The position numbers were made by a program, and so were the translations under genes. Below are positions 11,521-23,138 of a DNA stretch of 64,000 bases, piece by piece. How positions within the stretch are numbered: position 1 is the first letter of the stretch; the number at the start of each line of letters is the position of its first letter. This stretch comes from Scylla paramamosain (taxonomy: Eukaryota; Arthropoda; Malacostraca; Decapoda; Portunidae), in NCBI RefSeq assembly GCF_035594125.1, contig NC_087185.1:15059164-15123163 (forward strand), given 5' to 3'. The notes under the pieces are model-generated. The model was given only the letters and a program-made list of their open reading frames with translations, ran no database searches and was not told where the DNA came from.

Positions 11521-11827
11521 TTACATTGTGTTGCTTTTGTATTCCCACACTGAGGAGGAATACAAAAAACAATGGATTTCTTCTCATTATACCTCGGTAA
11601 ATGTTCCCCCAGCGACCTGCCTCAGTGCCCCCTCCCCCCTGCCTGCTTCTCTCGCAGCCCGTTTTCTTTTTACTGCACTTCGATGTCGGTAATATGTAAC
11701 GCGGCTTTTGCGTGGGAACTGAAATTATAACGCTGGTATTAAGTTGTATTTTTATCCTCAAGGTTGTTGTGTACATTATGATCCTTCATTACTTAGACTG
11801 CTTTATGCGTATTGTCAAGAGCACGCT

Positions 11828-11828
<1 letters not shown>

Positions 11829-11874
<46 letters not shown>
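11829..11874. repeat. (CA)n microsatellite
   Basis: A perfect CA array of ~46 bp. Confidence 0.98.
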
Positions 11875-11875
<1 letters not shown>

Positions 11876-12540
11876 GTTCTAGCATAAAAAGAAAAAAAAG
11901 CTATATAATCACACTAATGTATTGATGCGAGCTAAGTAATAATCACCATTTTTTTTTAACAAAGCCTCGCTGATACACAACAAAATGATAATAATAATAA
12001 TCCAGACAGGCTTCCGCTGCTACCTTCAGTGATGTGTTTGATAACATTACAAATCAACCAGACCGTGAATTTGATATGAATGAGTTTTGCTTCTGAATCT
12101 TTCGCGAGTTGTGGAAATAGTTATTGAAATTCAAATTCGGTGTAAAATCTCAAATCACTTTGGCTCTTTAATCTTTTGGAGTCATGGAAAACTTGAAATA
12201 TAGTGAAATTAAGACAAGGCGTGAATCTTCGTGGTATTTAGTGATACAGTATCAAATAAGTTGATAGAGGGAAGCTCTGATGAAAGGTTAAAAGTCACGG
12301 GGTTTGGAGTGTTATGGAATTTCAGGAACATATATCGAAATCAAAGTAATGGAATTTTGAAGCAAAAGTACCAAAATAATAACAAAGAATGAAAACTCAA
12401 ATTCGTTAGTGATACATCTTTGAAACAAGCTGGCGGCTGGAGGAGTGAGAAGTGGGTGAGGTTTTGATGAGGAGCAAAAATCAGTGTTCCTATCATGTTG
12501 CACTTAACTGTATCCATGTTTTCCCTGACGTCAAAGGCTA
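11875..12540. other. Unique AT-rich spacer
   Basis: Non-repetitive AT-rich sequence without recognisable genes. Confidence 0.35.
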
Positions 12541-12689
12541 CTGGTGTGTGTTGAGGCGATGCTCCACTGCCTCACTGCCTCACTGCTTCACTGCTTTACT
12601 GCTTTCAGGATATGGGCGGTGAAACAGGCGGCAAATTTTGGTTTCCTCGGCGTCCCTAAGGGCTGGAATACATGTCCGCCGCATATTCG

Positions 12690-12935
12690 ATCTTCTCACC
12701 TGCTCTTCCCCTCAATCCTGCCCTTCACTTCTTCCCTTGAGCCTTCCACTCTTCCCCTTCCCTTTTTTTCCTCATCTCTCCCCCGCAAATTAGTCTCTTT
12801 TCCCCTCATCCCTTTCCCTTAGCCATTTTTCTTCCTCTTCTTCTCACTTATCTATTCTCAAATTTACTTTTCACCCCTTTTCATCCTTCTTTTCATTCGT
12901 CTTTTCTTTTCATCTCATTCTTCTCAACATTCCTC

Positions 12936-13026
<91 letters not shown>

Positions 13027-13858
13027 AAAGCCTCTTTCAAAGACTCTCACCTCAGAACCATCCTTTTGTACCGTTTCCACTCTCCCTTCCTTTCTTGGTT
13101 TGATTTTCTTTGTTTTTCTTCCCTTTGGTTCCCTTCTTGTTACTTTCCATACCCCACTTTACTGCCAAGGTCTTTGTGCCTTTTTTTTTTATTTTTATCT
13201 TTCTTGGTCTGTCTTGACTTGTTTTCTTTCCTTTAGTTCTTTTGTCACTTCATTTTGTCTCGTCAAGTTACATTTTTTTTTCTTTTTAGTATCTTCTTTC
13301 TGTTCCTTTTTCTTGTTTTCCTTTCACTGTAACTTTTTTTTCTTAATTTCATACTTTTTTTTTCGTTTTAGTGTCTTCTTTGTTCATTTTTCTTGTTTCT
13401 CTTTTTTCATTCGTTATTTTCTTGATTTCACACTTTTTTAAATTTCAGTATCTTCTTTCTGTTCTTTTTTTCTTACTTCCTTCTTTTCTCCGACATTCCT
13501 TGATTTCTCTCCCTATTTCTTTTGTCAGTTTACATTCCCGTCCTTTTAATTCTCCTTGTCAGTATTTTCCTTTTACATTTATTTTTTTCTGCTTTCTTCC
13601 TTTCTTTCTTTCTTAGTGTCTTTCCTTCCTTCTTCCTTCCTTTCTTGACGTCCTTTACTTGTTACGATCTCAGTTTCCTTCGTCCGGTTAGTGTCTTCGT
13701 ACCTTCCCGCTCCCTTTTCGTCCCCTCCTGCGCTATCCTGGTGGAGTCACAGCTGCCCTCATCCCTGTGGTTGGGCGGGCAAGCAAAATTTTTCTCCCAC
13801 AGGGTAAGTCTTTGCGTGTTTTGGTCCATTAACGCCACCTGTCAGCAGATCTTCCTCC
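12690..13858. repeat. Pyrimidine-rich tract with central (CT)n
   Basis: Over 1 kb of C/T-rich plus strand with imperfect CTTTTCTTC-type repeats around a perfect CT array (12940-13023). Weak ~50-70 bp periodicity appears at 13100-13620 through recurring TTTCTTGTTTTC and TTTCAGTATCTTCTTT blocks. Phe/Ser/Leu-rich open frames here are composition artefacts. Confidence 0.7.
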
Positions 13859-14338
13859 TCCTCTTTCTCTTCCTCCTCTTCTTGTTCCTTGTCTCTCGAT
13901 TGGGGTCTTTTTGTCCCTTGTTCGTTCCTAGTTCCACTACCACCACCACCACCACCACCACCACCACTACTACTACTGTGCTTAACTTCGTTTTTTTTTC
14001 CTCCTCCTCCTCCTTCTTCTTCTTCTTCTTCTTCTTCTTCTTCTTCTTCTTCTTCTTCTTCTTCTTCTTCTTTTCTTTTTCTTTTTCTTTTTCTTTTCTT
14101 CTTCTTCTTCTTCTTCTTCTTCTTCTTCTTCTTCTTTCTTCTTTTCATTTTTCATCCTCCTCTTCCTCCTTTGTTCTTTTTATGTTTTCTTTTTTAGTCC
14201 TTCAAGTCCTCCTCCTCCTCCTGCTCCTCCTCCTCCTCCTCCTCCTCCTCCTCCTCCTCCTCCTCCTCCTCCTCCTCCTCCTCCTCCTCCTCTTCCCTCC
14301 CCCACCACCACCACCATCACCACTACCACCACCACCAC
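13859..14338. repeat. Triplet-repeat cluster: CTC, ACC, CTT, CTC, ACC
   Basis: In order: CTC-type triplets (13850-13880), (ACC)n (13936-13965) with (ACT)n, (CTT)n (about 13999-14075 and 14096-14137, split by TTTTTC repeats), (CTC)n (about 14206-14292) and (ACC)n again (14305-14338). A 309-residue frame crosses the cluster only because triplet repeats lack stops. Confidence 0.96.
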
Positions 14339-14600
14339 AGCCTGTTGTTCCATTTTTAACTCGGAGCCCCGGGAGCAAGCGACCTTCCCTCCCCTCAAGG
14401 CAGCACCATCACGCACAAACGAGATTAGAGACAATCCTATCGAAGTCGTGACGTTACCCGGACAGCGTGGGATTAAATACTCGTAGGTTAGTCCACTCCT
14501 CTGATATACACGATATTGCGACCTAGGTGGTATTTAGGCTTCCGTCCCCAACTCACTGTCTCTCTTCGTCATCTTGAAGGTTCTTTTAGATGTCACTTAG
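14339..14600. other. Short unique segment
   Basis: Balanced unique sequence between the triplet cluster and the next tandem repeat. No gene signature was seen. Confidence 0.3.
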
Positions 14601-14659
14601 GGAATGAATGGTGGTTAGCTTTTAATTTCTCCTTATTTCTAATTATTGGTATTTTTTTA

Positions 14660-15150
14660 AGATTTGTGTTAATTGTTTCCAAGAGTAGAGACAGTTAACC
14701 TTTAATTCCTCTTAACTCAGTACTACGTTCAATTTTCAAGCTTCATAAATCCATTTGTTGTCAGAATTGAGAGTGTTAACCATTAAATCCACTTGACTCA
14801 AGGTGCTACAGACTCCAAGCTTCATAAATGTAATTGTTTGTCAGAATATGGTTAATACTTGTTTCCTTGAACTCAAAGTACTTCAGACGGTTTCCAGGCT
14901 TTATAAATTTAATGTTTTTTTTTTCAGTTAAGTCTTAATTCTTCTTATCTCATAAAGCACTGACAATTTTCAAGTTTCCTATCGGTTGTTAGCGCTTAAT
15001 TCTTTCTTAAATTATAAAATAACTCCATACAATTTCCAAACTTCATAAAAGCAATTCTCAGAACATAGTTAACCTTTGATTTCCCTTAACTCGTAAACCA
15101 CTACTGACCGTTTTCAGGCTTCATAAAATCAATTGTTTGTCAGAATGCAG
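14660..15150. repeat. Degenerate ~78-bp tandem repeat
   Basis: About six units each carry GTTAACCTTTAATTCC or a variant, an AACTC segment, CAAGCTTCATAAAT and AATTGTTTGTCAGAA. CATAAA landmarks fall near 14744, 14822, 14904, 15044 and 15122. Confidence 0.8.
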
Positions 15151-15727
15151 AGATATGACTGCACTGAACGAAAGGAAATAGTAATGACATTCAAATTCCT
15201 GATTATGAAAAAGTACCCTAAATTTGTCATACAATAGAACTGATGCCGTGGTAATGAAAAGATTAAGCTAAAATATCTCACCTTAATAATCCCCATCACC
15301 TGTGAAGTGCTTCCCTCGCCGCTGATTTATGGTAGGAATCCTCGTATAAGACTGCTCACTTTTCATATTGTATTTCTGTCACTGGAGATTTCTGGGCGTG
15401 GAGTACGTGTCCGTTTTCTGTTGCTATTTGTGTTTTGTTTTTTTTTATTATTTTAATTGTATTTATAGATTTCTTCTGCTTTAATGCTAGTTTTTAGCTC
15501 TGATATTGGGATTTTTATGGGTGTATGCAAGAAGTGATTTATGTTCAGCTAAGTGCAAAATACTTTTTTCTTTGAACTTTAAATAATTCATTGTGTAACA
15601 TTTTTATACGTTGTGGTCAATAAATTATCTGTTTATCTATCTATCTATGAACAAAGATAGCTGGTGATTAGTTTTAAGTTATCAGAAGCTGTCTTGCATA
15701 GGTCAATTGGCATATGTTGTCTTCTTA
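15151..15727. other. Unique AT-rich spacer
   Basis: Non-repetitive sequence ending in a short TCTA run near 15635-15650. No gene was recognised. Confidence 0.35.
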
Positions 15728-15862
15728 TGCTTTTATGATATGAAGTTAGACACGTATTGGTGAAGATAGTAAGTGGAATAGATGTTTCATATAGGGACCG
15801 CCAAGTGTACGGCTGATGGCTTCTTGCAGCTTCTCCTATTTTCTTATGCCATGTTATTATGA
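15728..15862 (+). mobile_element. Diverged CR1/L2-like LINE 3' end
   Basis: Matches the last ~50 coding bases and the 3' UTR of the copies at 796-1185 and 59598-60255: TTAGACA near the ORF end, then TTTCATATAGGGACCGCCA, TGGCTTCTTGCAGCTTCTCC and a TTCTTATG tail. It is more diverged than the other two and therefore older or from another subfamily. Confidence 0.72.
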
Positions 15863-16034
15863 ATGGCGTAAAAGGCGAGTGAACGGAACAGAGTGAAAGA
15901 ATGAAAGTAAGATTGTTCATTTTTCCTCCTACGATAAGACGAAGCGTGGAGGGGAGACACTAATTTCTCCAGGAACCTTGTCAGCCGTCCCTGCTATTCT
16001 CCGTGAAGACAAATGGTGGCTGTGTTGCATTGTA

Positions 16035-16690
16035 TTTTTTTGCGTTGAGTTGCTTTGTTTTGTGTTTGCGTTGCATTGTGGTGTGTTTGAGTTGAGTTGC
16101 GTTGAGTTGAGTTTGAGTTGCGTTACGTTGTGTTTGAGGCGTTGCGTTGAGTTTGAGTTGCGTTACGTTGTGTTTGAGTTGCGTTGCGTTGAGTTTGAGT
16201 TGCGTTACGTTGTGTTTGAGTTGAGTTGCCTTGCGTTGTGTTATGTTTGAGTTGCGTTGCATTGCGTTATGTTTGAGTTGCTTTGCGTTATGTTGTGTTT
16301 GAGTTGCGTTGCGTTATGTTATGTTTGATTTGCGTTGTGTTGCGTTATGTTATGTTTGACTTGCGTTGTGTTGGGTTGTGTTTGAGTTGCGTTGCGTTGG
16401 GTTATGTTTGAGTTGAGTTGTGTTGCGTTATGTTATGTTTGACTTGCGTTGTGTTGGGTTGTGTTTGAGTTGCGTTGCGTTGGGTTATGTTTGAGTTGCG
16501 TTGCGTTGGGTTATGTTTGAGTTGAGTTGCGTTGGACCATATTTGAGTTGCATTGCGTTGGGTCATGTTTGAGTTGCGTTGCTTTATGTTTGAGTTGCGT
16601 TGCGTTCTGTTGTGTTTTGAGTTGCGCTGCGTTGTGTTGTGTTGTGTTTCAGTTGCGTTGCGTTTAAGTTGATCTGCCTTTCGTTGTATT
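16035..16690. repeat. GTTGC/GTTGA pentamer minisatellite
   Basis: About 650 bp of GTTGC, GTTGA, GTTAT and GTTTGA pentamers/hexamers, arranged in ~26-bp higher-order units (GAGTTGCGTTGCGTTGGGTT plus ATGTTT). Strong G/C strand asymmetry (no C-runs on the plus strand). The open frames on both strands are repeat artefacts. Confidence 0.92.
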
Positions 16691-16949
16691 GCGCAAGTGT
16701 TGCCTTTATAACGTCATTGTGATGTGATTTTTAGTTCTTTTATATCTTTGCTACCTGTATTTCTTTTTATTATTCTTTTGTCTTTATTCTTATTCAACAA
16801 GAAAAAAATAATAGTAGATAACTTCTTTCACCTCTTCAATACGGTCACATAAATTTCATCACGTTTTATCACAAGCGCTGATTCACAAGAGTTGTTCTGA
16901 TAGTGAAGAGCTGGCTGCCGCGGTGGTGAAAGCTGCGTGGCCAGGACCG

Positions 16950-17130
16950 CATTTTCAACACTTCTCAGTATTTCTAAACACTTTGAGCTCTGATAGGGAC
17001 TGTTTTCAAAAGCAGCAGAGATGATCAGTCGGGTTCTCTTGGGGCGTTTTTCCTATTGGTGCTGCGGGATCCTTTGTTCAGCCGCCGTTAGAATCATGAA
17101 ACACCCTCGAAGGCTCCGGTAACTTCCACA
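16950..17130 (+). repeat. Dispersed repeat family 1, copy B
   Basis: Shares TTTTCAAAAGCAGCAGAGAT, GATCAGTCGGGTTCTC, GCGTTTTTCCTATTGGTG and AGAATCATGAAACACCCTCG with copies A, C and D in the same order. It is GC-richer than copy A, suggesting a different age or subfamily. Confidence 0.62.
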
Positions 17131-17914
17131 GTTGCCAATTAAGTAGGCGAGTTACAGCGCCGAAACGTTTTAAGAATACAAACATTTGGCTTCTTATCTC
17201 GATTACATCTCGATCTTAGTGAACGGTGCTACAGGGATCAGGTGCATTTTTATGAGTCTTGTGATAGGATAACAGTGATTGTGCTTCATTATTGGAAAAA
17301 GAAAAAAAACTAGTAAGAACCTGAATAAATAATTGTCTATAGAAACTAGTCTTTATGAGAGCGGAAAGCGTTTCAAAATACAGGTCTCTTTTTTTTCTTC
17401 ACACTCAGCCAATAGCATTTTCTACTCCTGCTTCTGCAAGACTTAAATGATATGTCTCTTATATTTGTGGATGTTCAGTTGATCAGCCGCCGCCCTTCGT
17501 GAGGCAAAAAGATTCCTAAAATGACGCCTTTATTGAAACTCAAGCCGTGCCCCAGAGCTTCCTGATGCAGTCGCCGCCGAAGGTGTTAATAGAAAGCATG
17601 TGTGTGTTCTTCGGCCACTCCTCCTCATCTTCCTCGTTCTCTCTAACCTCTCTCATTTTCCATTTTCCTTCTTTCTCCTCGATCGTTTCCTTTCTTCTTT
17701 TTCAACATTATCTATCTCTTTCCTCTTATTTTTTTTGTTCTCTTGTTGTCGTTGCTGTTGATCGTTGTTATTGCTGCTGTTGTTGACAGTGATGGTGGGT
17801 TTTATTTTTACTTATTGTTGTTGTCCAGGATGACCTGAATTCTGGTTCCTGAGATTAACACGCCCAGCCGCTAACCACAAGGCAGCTGCTTCTACTCGAT
17901 CAGAGGCTCAGAAA
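17131..17914. other. Unique spacer, pyrimidine-rich at 17615-17745
   Basis: Unique sequence including a C/T-rich block and a GTTGTT-rich run at 17740-17825. No gene was recognised. Confidence 0.35.
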
Positions 17915-18425
17915 TTCGGAGCTTCATTTTGCTGATAAGGTTGTGATATTCTTTTACATAAGCACAATGAGATGACCTTTGATGTCTTGCTTGAGTGGCT
18001 TCGAAGCTTCATTTGGCTGGTAAGGTAGTGATATTTACACAAGCACAATGGAATGACCTTTGATGTCTTGTTTGAGTAGTTTCGAAGCTTCATTTGTTTG
18101 GTAAGGTATTAATATATTTTTACAGAAGCTCAATGAAATGAAGTTCGAAGTCTTGCTTGAGTAGTTTGGAAGTTTCATTTGGCTGGTGAGGTCGTGTTAT
18201 TTATTCTTTTACACAATCACAATGGAATGAACTTCGAACAATGAGATGAACTTTCGATGTCTTGTTTGAGTAGTTTCGAAGCTTCATTTGGTTGGTGCTG
18301 TCGTGTTATTCTTTTGCATTGTCACAATGAAATACCTTTGATATCTTGTTTGAGCATTTGAAGCTTCATTTGGGTGGTAAGGTCTTGATACACTTTTACA
18401 AAGCACAATGGAACCTTCGTTGCCT
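17915..18425. repeat. ~82-bp tandem repeat
   Basis: Six units carry GAAGCTTCATTTGGCTGGTA, ACAATGGAATGACCTTTGAT and GTCTTGTTTGAGTAGTTTCG. The AGCTTCATTT landmark falls near 17920, 18005, 18086, 18171, 18280 and 18362 (spacing 81-85, one of 109 caused by an internal duplication near 18225-18255). Confidence 0.92.
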
Positions 18426-18927
18426 TGTTTGATAGTGTCCACATGTTTCGCAATTGTCATCTTTATATTATTGTGTCTACATCAACATCACGTATATATA
18501 GCACGTTTGACTAGAGCATTATTTTCATTCAACTTTTTCCCTTCCCGTTCCGTGGCTGGTGCTAAATATAGGGTACATTATTGACGTCCACCGTTTTAGC
18601 TGGCATTTCCCCCACGCTGCTAAAAATAACACCAGGGCTTTGATGATCGACATATAATAGGCCTCTTTGTAAAGGAAATGTGAGAATGAGTAAATGTGGG
18701 CGGTACGTAAAGGCTTCTATTATCGCGAATGTGAAAGCAGCGTCTCATGTTCTTAGTGGCTTCCTTCGTCATCCGTCTTTTTATGCGTGAAAGAAGCCCG
18801 CCAAGGACACAAAAGGGGGAAATAAAAAAAAGAACTTCTATTTTACCGTTCCTGAAAAAATGAATGAATAAATAAATAACCAGAAAATACCCAAAATGGA
18901 GGTAATTTTAATCCTGGCGATGTCCTG

Positions 18928-18929
<2 letters not shown>
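18426..18929. other. Unique sequence
   Basis: Unique and fairly balanced, including a non-repetitive block 18540-18790. No coding frame was recognised. Confidence 0.35.

Positions 18930-19003
<74 letters not shown>
18930..19003. repeat. (CT)n microsatellite
   Basis: A perfect CT array of ~74 bp. Confidence 0.98.
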
Positions 19004-19007
<4 letters not shown>

Positions 19008-19940
19008 AAGTCATAGAAAAAGAAAAAATGGAAAGGAACAAAGAAGTGGTGTTTAGTTTAGCCTCGCCATCAGGAACGTAATTTTAATCTCCCTCTGTTG
19101 GGTGTTCTTTCCTTAAGTGTTGTCTCAGTTTTACATTTACTTTCATAAGCTGAGTTTTTTTTTTTTCTGTGAAGATTATAAATAGAAAATGTTTTATCAT
19201 GATTATAGGTGATTTTTTTTCTAGTATCTTGTCACAAATTTTTCAGTAGTTTTCTTTTTTTTTTCTTTTTTTTTATAATATACTTAGTTTCTGTGAAGAT
19301 TAAGTGTAATTTGGTGTATATTTGATTACATGATCAGTGGCTATCAGTCTTCAGTCTCGTATGTCATGTACTTGTTTCCTAAAATTTAGTTTTCCGCCCA
19401 CTTTCATTCTCTCTATTTTTGTAAAGAGTAAAGATGATCTCATGATTTACTTTTTCGCCATAACCACTTAAATAACAAAGATCTTGGCTATATATATATC
19501 TTTCGTGTAATGATGACAGACACATTATCTTTTTTTATGGAATCACCTCACGGACTGAAGAATATAACGCTAGGTAGAGTTTCGACTTTTTACTCTACAA
19601 TGAATTTCACCTGAATCTTCTTAGGTAATGAGTCTTTTCACAATAGATTTTGTCTGATGATTACAAACATAGTATCGCAAGAACATCATCACAACACAAT
19701 ATCACCGGGCTCTCCACACTAACATAGGTGTATCATGTTCCATCTATTTTCATCTCTTAATTATACACAATTTCAGCGTAATGGCATTAGCGATACAAGT
19801 ATTATTCTGTGTAAGTATATCCAGTTCGTGTCCGAGAGAGTGTGGATCAAAGTGGAATCTGAGAGGCTACGGGGAAGGAGTTTACATCTCGATTACCCGA
19901 TATCAACTTCGTGATGCAGTTTATCGTGGAACTTGAGGTA
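19004..19940. other. Unique AT-rich spacer
   Basis: AT-rich unique sequence with T-homopolymers near 19155-19275. No gene was recognised. Confidence 0.35.
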
Positions 19941-19942
19941 AC

Positions 19943-20640
19943 GTGAGAATGAGTAGCGTGAGGCAACAGGGAGCAGCGAGGCGTGAGGGAGCGTGTGGCG
20001 AGGAGTGGGAGGAGTCAGGCAACGAGAGTATTACGTCACATCACGCTGATCTCTGTGACCCTCGACCACTCACCCTCCAAAGCTGTATCCATCCCATCCC
20101 TATTTCTAAATCCACCCTGGTGTTCCTCTCTTCCCATACTGCTGGATCTTTTATTCTTCATCCCCGTGTATATATCCCCCCCTACTCGTCTCTCTGCTGT
20201 CCCTATCTACACCTATCAGCCTCACACGCCCCTCCCCAGCCTCCCCGAGCCTCCCCGAGCATCCCCAGTGCCCTCATCGCGTGCTGGTTCCCTCGGCTTC
20301 CCGTCTCGTCAACTCACGTCATGATTGATAGCAGTGGAGGAGGGGAGGAAGTCGGTGGCAATATACAGAGGGCGTTGCTATGTCATGCCTGGTCGCGCTC
20401 AGTTATTGGAAGTTGTCCCCGAGAGGCGCTTCCCGACCCGTCCTCGTCATCGCCCGCTGCCCTGTACATATTCACGCCCTTTGAAAGCCCCCCAGGCGGT
20501 GTCGCGCGCTGTGTTGAGGCGTCTGGCTCGTCTCTTGGCCCTCACGCCTTCCCGAGCTGGTTAGATGGGTTGTCGTGTCTTGGGAGAGTATGTTGATCCC
20601 GTCTTTACCGCAGTCACTCAAGCCAATGCTCTACTGGCAG
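19943..20640 (+). other. GC-richer segment with a 217-residue open frame of doubtful status
   Basis: A frame from 19943 to 20596 is not simple repeat, but two other plus-strand frames are also open (113 and 79 residues), as expected from stop-poor C-rich sequence. It shows Pro/Ser-rich composition, no recognisable domain, no signal peptide and no matching neighbour. I think it is not a gene; it could include a promoter or a small exon. Confidence 0.2.
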
Positions 20641-20649
20641 CTTCGTTTC

Positions 20650-21350
20650 TCAGTCCTCCTCTCTCTCTCTCTCTCTTTTCGTCTTTCATCATCTTCTTCC
20701 TCCTCCTCCGCTTCTTCTTCTTCGTCTTTCTCTTCGTTCTCTCTATCCTCTTCCATTTTTCTCCCTTGTTTTTTTTTCAGCATTTTTTGTTTTCTCTTAA
20801 TATTCTTGTTGTCGTTGATGGTATTTGTTGGTGGTGGTGCTGTTGTTATTGCTAGTTGGTGGTAGTTGTTTTTTGGTTTTTGTTGTTGTTGTTGTTGTTG
20901 TTTTATGGAAGAGGAGGTGGTGACTTTTTTTTTCTTGTTTTTTTTTTTTTTTTTTTTTTTGTCTTCCTCAACCTCCTCCTCCTCCTCCTCCTCCTCCTCC
21001 TCCTCTCCTCGTCAACATGGCGGCCCCAAACAGATCACAACGTCCAATCGAATCTTCATAACTTCATCAAGAGTCAGATGATTCGTGGCCTCATATTCCA
21101 CGTGGAGGAGGAGGAGGAGGAGGAGGAGGAGGAGAAGGAAACCAACTCTCTCCCTTCCGTGTTTCTCCTTTCCTCATTCCTTTACTGTCACTCTGTTTCC
21201 TTCCCTTCTAGTCTTCCAACACGCTTCCTTCTTCTTCCCCTTCTTCATTTCTTCCCTTCATTCTCTCTTACTTTGTTATTTACTCTCTGCTTTATCCCCT
21301 TTCCTTTTTCCTCTAGTCTCCCCTCATTCCTTCTCATACTAGTTTGTTAA
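20650..21350. repeat. Pyrimidine/triplet cluster with inverted (CTC)n and (GAG)n
   Basis: CTC/TTC-rich sequence (20655-20760), GTT and GTG triplets (20805-20905), a T-homopolymer (20940-20960), (CTC)n at 20971-21005 and its complement (GAG)n at 21103-21134, then C/T-rich sequence. The two arrays can pair as arms around ~97 bp of unique sequence. Confidence 0.9.
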
Positions 21351-21514
21351 CCCATTTCTCCCTTATCTCCTCACAAACCTCCTATAATTCTTTCTCTTTA
21401 CTCCCTCACTCTTTTCTCCCTTACTCTTCTTTCTTTCTATACAAACCTTCCTGTGTCTCATTTTATCCCATTCAACTCAACACTGCATGCAACGTACCCG
21501 GCCAGACGACCCTT

Positions 21515-21615
21515 GCCCCGCCTCGCCCCGCCCCGCCCCGCCCCGTCACTCCACCGCCCACCGCGACCAAATTACAGTCCATCTGATGCAGGGCGGGGCG
21601 GCGCGGGGCAGGAGT
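21515..21615. promoter_or_regulatory. Inverted GC-box cluster
   Basis: CGCCCCGCCCCGCCCCG around 21525-21545 is mirrored by GGGCGGGGCGGCGCGGGG at 21590-21608, about 50 bp apart. These are Sp1/KLF-type GC boxes on opposite strands. No gene start is visible beside them, so promoter function is only suggested. Confidence 0.4.
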
Positions 21616-21802
21616 GAATGCAGTGGTCCGGGGGAAGGTTAATTGTACCTTTGGGGAAAATAATGCCGCCGGCAGTTACGGGAAAAGCATGAAAATTTCC
21701 ACTTTCGTGTTTTCTGTAGTTGCGTGGCTTCATTTGGCTTGGCTTGGTTTGGCTTGCTTGTGTTGACTTGATTGCATGTGTTGTGTTGTGTTTCTTGTGT
21801 TG

Positions 21803-21809
<7 letters not shown>
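21616..21809. other. Unique sequence
   Basis: A short unique balanced block (to ~21720) and a TTGGCTTGGCTT-type repeat at 21735-21765. Confidence 0.3.

Positions 21810-21849
<40 letters not shown>
21810..21849. repeat. (GT)n microsatellite
   Basis: A GT array of 40 bp. Confidence 0.97.
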
Positions 21850-21850
<1 letters not shown>

Positions 21851-22042
21851 ATTTGACCTTTCTCTTTCTTTTCCTCTGTGTGTGTTTTTTTGTTTTAATT
21901 ACCGGTGTCATATTTAGCTTCAGGTAATCTCTAGTTCTTCTTTTTACTTTTTTTTTTCTTTGATCTCTCTTTTATTCCGTTATGTGTAAGAATTTCATTT
22001 GTGATGTTTATCTGTGGCTTTAGGCTTACTTTTCCTATTCAG

Positions 22043-22043
<1 letters not shown>

Positions 22044-22095
<52 letters not shown>

Positions 22096-22288
22096 ATCTC
22101 ACTATCTTCACTTTCATATCATCCCTATTTTACGAACAATTGAAGCTACGAAATTGCAATGGAAACTACAAAAGTGGGAATTATACATTGTCAATTTATG
22201 CAGAGGTACGTTCTTTGTGTCTCTTTTTACCAGTTAAGCAGAATACGGCTACACAATGGAAGCCTTACACACACACACACACACACAC
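22044..22288. repeat. Two (CA)n microsatellites
   Basis: CA arrays at 22044-22094 and 22267-22288, with ~170 bp of unique sequence between them. Confidence 0.97.
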
Positions 22289-22479
22289 TCACCAAGTCCG
22301 TCTGATTCGTTATGGTTACACTTGAACCGCTTCACTGCTTTGGTTAATTCTGAATCCGGTTCGTTTGAGTCTTGTTACGGTCCCGTTTTGGTAGAGACGC
22401 AGAATATGTGGTCGAGAGGGAAGTAGTCGTGAATGTGATGAGGGATGCGGATGCGGGTACGTTAGTTTAGGTCGAGATG

Positions 22480-22605
22480 TGGTTGGGTGTGGTGGTGGTG
22501 ATGGTGGTGGTGGTGGTAGTGTGGTTGGTGGTGATTACACGCCAATTAAGTAGAAAGTGCGTGTTTTCAAGCGAAATGAGACCGTATATGCGTGTACTTT
22601 CAGGG

Positions 22606-22662
<57 letters not shown>

Positions 22663-22735
22663 TTTTTCCATTCCTTCATTCCCCTTTCCTTTCTTTCTCT
22701 CTTGTTCCCTCCATCTCACAATAGCACTGTTACCA

Positions 22736-22785
<50 letters not shown>
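22480..22785. repeat. (GGT)n-like and two (CA)n arrays
   Basis: Imperfect GGTGGT triplets (22485-22535) precede CA arrays at 22608-22659 and 22737-22784. Confidence 0.95.
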
Positions 22786-23138
22786 TAACAAACCCGCATT
22801 CTACCGCAGACTCAGTTCGGAATTGGAAGATATTTTAGCGAGAGAACGACCCTGGAATATCATGACAGGATGGGTAATGTGTGTTTTCCATCACTGATAT
22901 GGAAAAGCATCTGTCACACGCTCGACTCCCATTACGAGAAGTGCCACTGTTATTGAAAGGGGTAACACTGTGTTTTCTCTTGCTTCTCCCTACCTACTCC
23001 TTTATTCTCTACCCCTTTTGGCCATTTTTCTAGCTTCCCTTATTTTTCTATTGTCCTAACTGCTCTCGTGCTGTTCTTCCCTTTATTGGCTTTTCACTTT
23101 GTATCCCTTTTATTCCATTGGGTCTTTCATAACTTTTC

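Noticed and set aside
13522..14451. 309-residue plus-strand open frame
   Set aside because: It is built from pyrimidine and triplet repeats (Leu, Phe, Ser, Thr, Pro runs); other frames across the same arrays are also open.
19943..20596. 217-residue frame of mixed composition
   Set aside because: The best non-repeat candidate after the protease, but two other frames are open in the same stretch and no motif is recognisable. Kept only as a low-confidence note.
17570..20870. Apparent duplication of 17600-17800 at 20650-20860
   Set aside because: The similarity is limited to C/T-rich and GTT/GTG-rich composition, without shared unique blocks.
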